Shown here in pieces: positions 61,949 through 64,000 of a stretch of 64,000 bases of DNA; position 1 is the first letter of the stretch, and every line of letters starts with the position of its first letter. Source of the DNA: Seohaeicola saemankumensis. Lineage in GTDB: Bacteria; Pseudomonadota; Alphaproteobacteria; Rhodobacterales; Rhodobacteraceae. The notes below the pieces were generated by a model that saw only the letters and a program-made list of their open reading frames with translations, searched no databases and was not told where the DNA came from. The DNA is taken from the NCBI RefSeq assembly GCF_020171285.1, contig NZ_JAIUZI010000010.1, positions 186,001 to 250,000 of the forward strand. Reading direction: 5' to 3'. A program made the translations under genes and the position numbers.

Positions 61949-62073
61949 TCGCCGTCCTGACCGGGGCCGCGCGGGCACCGGACGCCCGGTTAAGGTTTCT
62001 GCACCTGCAAGGGCCACGTGAGTCGCCCGCCCCGCCGCGATGCGGCGTGGATTTCGCGGCGCCGCAGAATGGC

Positions 62074-62096
62074 AAAAGGCGGCCCGTGGGCCGCCC
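62074..62096 (-). terminator. Rho-independent terminator of mcd
   Basis: On the minus strand the stem is GGCGGCCC/GGGCCGCC (62095-62088 and 62085-62078) with a 2-base gap, followed by TTTT (62077-62074). It lies about 60 bases after the mcd stop, beyond the GTACAAAACGG pair. Confidence 0.85.
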
Positions 62097-62104
62097 TTCA
62101 GACA

Positions 62105-62154
62105 TGTACAAAACGGTCAAACCGGCTTTTGAGACCGGTACAAAACGGTCAAAA
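62105..62154. repeat. GTACAAAACGG motif pair, 32-base spacing
   Basis: GTACAAAACGGTCAAA starts at 62106 and again at 62138, exactly 32 bases apart, immediately downstream of the mcd stop (62155-62157, minus strand). The same pair with the same spacing follows the UbiH-family gene at 17107 and 17139 and its duplicate at 15722 and 15754. Confidence 0.85.
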
Positions 62155-63846
62155 TCAGGCCAGCAGCCGCCGCGCGATCACCTGCGCCTGAATTTCGGCC
62201 GCGCCTTCAAAGATGTTCAGGATCCGCGCGTCACACAGCACGCGGCTGATCTTGTACTCCAGCGCAAAACCGTTGCCGCCGTGGATCTGCAGACCATTGT
62301 CGGCCGCCGCCCAGGCAACCCGCGCGCCCAGCAGCTTGGCCATGCCGGCCTCCAGGTCGCAGCGGTGGCCGTGGTCCTTTTCCCAGGCGCTGAAATAGGT
62401 CAGCTGCCGCGCGATCATGATTTCCACCGCCATCATCGCCAGCTTGCCGCTGACACGCGGGAATTCGATCAGCGATTTGCCGAACTGCTTGCGGTCCTGC
62501 GCGTACTGCATGCCGATGTCCAGCGCCGACTGCGCCACGCCGATGGCACGCGCCGCCGTCTGGATGCGCGCGGATTCAAAGGTTTCCATCAACTGCTTGA
62601 AACCTTTGCCTTCTTCGCCGCCCAGCAGGTTCTCGCCCTTGACGTGAAAGCCGTCAAAGCCCAGCTCGTATTCCTTCATCCCGCGATAACCCAGCACCTC
62701 GATCTCGCCGCCGGTCATGCCTTCGGTCGGGAACGGATCGGCATCGGTGCCCGGCGTCTTTTCGGCCAGGAACATCGACAGCCCGGTGTGGTTGGTGGTG
62801 CTCGGATCGGTCCGCGCCAGCAGCGTCATCACATGGGTGCGCGCCGCGTGGGTGATCCAGGTCTTGTTGCCGGTGATCTTGTAATCGCCGTTGTCGTCCT
62901 TGACCGCGCGGGTCCGCAGGGAACCCAGGTCAGAGCCGGTGTTCGGCTCGGTGAAGACAGCCGTCGGCAGGATCTCGGCGCTGGAAATCTTCGGAAGCCA
63001 CTGCTGCTTCTGCTCCTCGGTGCCGCCACAGATGATCAGCTCGGCAGCAATTTCCGACCGGGTGCCAAGGCTGCCAACGCCGATGTAACCCCTTGAAAGT
63101 TCTTCGGAAACCACAACCATCGAAGCCTTGGACAGGCCAAAGCCGCCAAATTCCTCGGGGATCGTCAGACCGAATACGCCCATCTCGGCCAGCTCCTCGA
63201 TGATCTCCATCGGGATCAGCTCGTCCTTGAGGTGCCATTCATGGGCAAAGGGTTCGACCTTTTCCACCGCAAAGCGGCGGAACTGCTCGCGGATCATCTC
63301 CAGCTCTTCGTCCAGCCCGCTGGCGCCGACGGTGATATTGGCCGACTGCTCCTGCATCAGCGCCACCAGCCGTTCGCGGGCGGGTTGCGTGTTGCCCTTG
63401 GCCATCAGCGTCTGCACTTCCTCGCACTGGAACGGACCCAGCGCGTCCCAGCCCAGGCCGAGGTCACGCAGGCGCATGATCTCGCCCTGGCTCATCGGGA
63501 TGCCGCCGGCGATCTGGTGCAGGTATTCGCCGAACGCGATCTGGTGGATCAGCTGCTCGACTTCGCCGAACTTGCCATCGGCCTGCAGCCGGGTGGCCCA
63601 GTTCTGCATCTGCCGCAGCGCCTCGACATAGGTCGCCAGCCACGACAACCCGTGCGCGGCGGCCTGGTTCGCCTCGATCAGCTTCGCCGACACCCGGTCG
63701 CCCTCGGTGACGGTTTCGCGCACCGCCGCCTTGGCCGTCTCCAGCACCGCCTCGACCGGCCCAACCGCCGCCCCCGTCAACGTCAACAAATCGGGCAAAA
63801 TTACAGAGGTCGTCGCCATCGTCACGTCCTGTCCATCATGAGCCAT
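62155..63846 (-). CDS. mcd: (2S)-methylsuccinyl-CoA dehydrogenase
   Basis: 563 residues, about 170 longer than ordinary acyl-CoA dehydrogenases. The long N-terminal helical extension is the mark of Mcd of the ethylmalonyl-CoA pathway (acetyl-CoA assimilation without glyoxylate shunt), which oxidises (2S)-methylsuccinyl-CoA to mesaconyl-CoA. The ACAD core (about 180-563) has FGLTIPEEFGGFGLSKASMVVVSEELSRGYIGVGSLGTRSEI, TEPNTGSDLGSL, GNKTWITHA and FEGAAEIQAQVIARRLL with the Glu region. ATG 63819 is an alternative start; both have ribosome sites. Followed by a terminator. Confidence 0.9.
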   Translation of the reverse strand: MAHDGQDVTMATTSVILPDLLTLTGAAVGPVEAVLETAKAAVRETVTEGDRVSAKLIEANQAAAHGLSWLATYVEALRQMQNWATRLQADGKFGEVEQLIHQIAFGEYLHQIAGGIPMSQGEIMRLRDLGLGWDALGPFQCEEVQTLMAKGNTQPARERLVALMQEQSANITVGASGLDEELEMIREQFRRFAVEKVEPFAHEWHLKDELIPMEIIEELAEMGVFGLTIPEEFGGFGLSKASMVVVSEELSRGYIGVGSLGTRSEIAAELIICGGTEEQKQQWLPKISSAEILPTAVFTEPNTGSDLGSLRTRAVKDDNGDYKITGNKTWITHAARTHVMTLLARTDPSTTNHTGLSMFLAEKTPGTDADPFPTEGMTGGEIEVLGYRGMKEYELGFDGFHVKGENLLGGEEGKGFKQLMETFESARIQTAARAIGVAQSALDIGMQYAQDRKQFGKSLIEFPRVSGKLAMMAVEIMIARQLTYFSAWEKDHGHRCDLEAGMAKLLGARVAWAAADNGLQIHGGNGFALEYKISRVLCDARILNIFEGAAEIQAQVIARRLLA

Positions 63847-64000
63847 GAATCACATCCTTTTTCGGGTCGCTTGGTCCTAGTCATTTCGCACTTGCAGCGC
63901 AACAAAAATACGTATCTTTCCCTGCAATGGTTCAAATATTGCGCAAACTTATTTGCAGTGCAGAAGGTATCGGACATGATATGAGCGGTGCATGACTTCT
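63847..64000 (-). promoter_or_regulatory. Upstream region of mcd with TTGC/GCAA repeats
   Basis: 154 A/T-richer bases. Inverted repeats TTGC-AGC-GCAA (63892-63902), TTGCGCAA (63939-63946) and GCAAA-CTTA-TTTGC (63943-63956) resemble the TTTGC/GCAAA half-sites of RamB-type regulators of acetate and ethylmalonyl-CoA pathway genes. No further gene start is seen before the window edge. Confidence 0.45.

Overview
The window looks like a chromosomal segment of a marine-type Rhodobacteraceae (Roseobacter group, Alphaproteobacteria). The evidence is the high-GC coding bias, the family content (ethylmalonyl-CoA pathway dehydrogenase, Hint_2 proteins, DMT, BCCT and HupE membrane proteins, DUF1491, DUF3429, DUF2062), the cluster rpoZ-spoT-DUF2062-pdxJ-acpS-lepB-rnc-era-recO, and recognisable FnrL, CtrA and SqrR-type sites. 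No rRNA, tRNA, CRISPR array or intact transposon was seen. This is a reading by eye, and no database search was run.

Layout. 1-7.6 kb is core: the 5' part of ribA, an OmpR-type regulator, a candidate FnrL-controlled small RNA, an unusual NlpC/P60-like protein, a DMT transporter, xth, DUF924, a thioredoxin-TPR protein, a LON-domain protein and Trm112. 7.8-15.4 kb is a visibly lower-GC island for catabolism of a quaternary amine (betaine). It holds a class III aminotransferase, an HpbD-like enolase-superfamily enzyme, a DMGDH/GcvT-type FAD demethylase, a divergent RpiR regulator and a Rieske demethylase, and ends in a decayed aldehyde dehydrogenase remnant and a broken carboxymuconolactone-decarboxylase-like gene. 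15.7-17.2 kb holds a Hint-domain gene between two about 160-bp direct repeats made from the 3' end of the neighbouring UbiH-family gene.

17.1-34.4 kb carries the UbiH-family monooxygenase, an amidase, a class I aminotransferase, ftsK, lolA, a GntR regulator, a CHAP lysin-like protein, a TDT-like membrane protein whose promoter combines a perfect FNR box with two SqrR/BigR-type boxes, a lipoprotein, hupE, smc and a lytic transglycosylase. 34.4-47.6 kb carries cobD-cobC, a CtrA-site-linked receiver protein, a glutathionyl-hydroquinone reductase, patB, three tandem peptide deformylase genes (the third degenerate) followed by fmt, two GlsB-like proteins, a caspase-like protein, and the leftward operon ispH-DUF3429-methyltransferase-rnhA-TRIC. 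47.9-61.9 kb carries a cytochrome c, a NYN nuclease, folK and the rpoZ-to-recO cluster, interrupted by a leftward BCCT transporter with a coupled 31-residue membrane protein, then a META lipoprotein and trmO. The right end is mcd with its upstream region.

Themes. Many genes overlap by 4 bp (ATGA, GTGA or TTGA) and are probably translationally coupled. Several dispersed intergenic elements recur: five copies of a TTTCATCTCTTC...GGGGGCAGCGCCCCC element, all in one orientation; paired GTACAAAACGG motifs exactly 32 bp apart next to stop codons; double A/T-rich hairpins; and a long REP-like inverted repeat. The leads I rate highest are the FNR plus SqrR-type promoter, the FnrL-controlled small RNA, the decaying betaine island with its repeat-captured Hint gene, and the BCCT small subunit.
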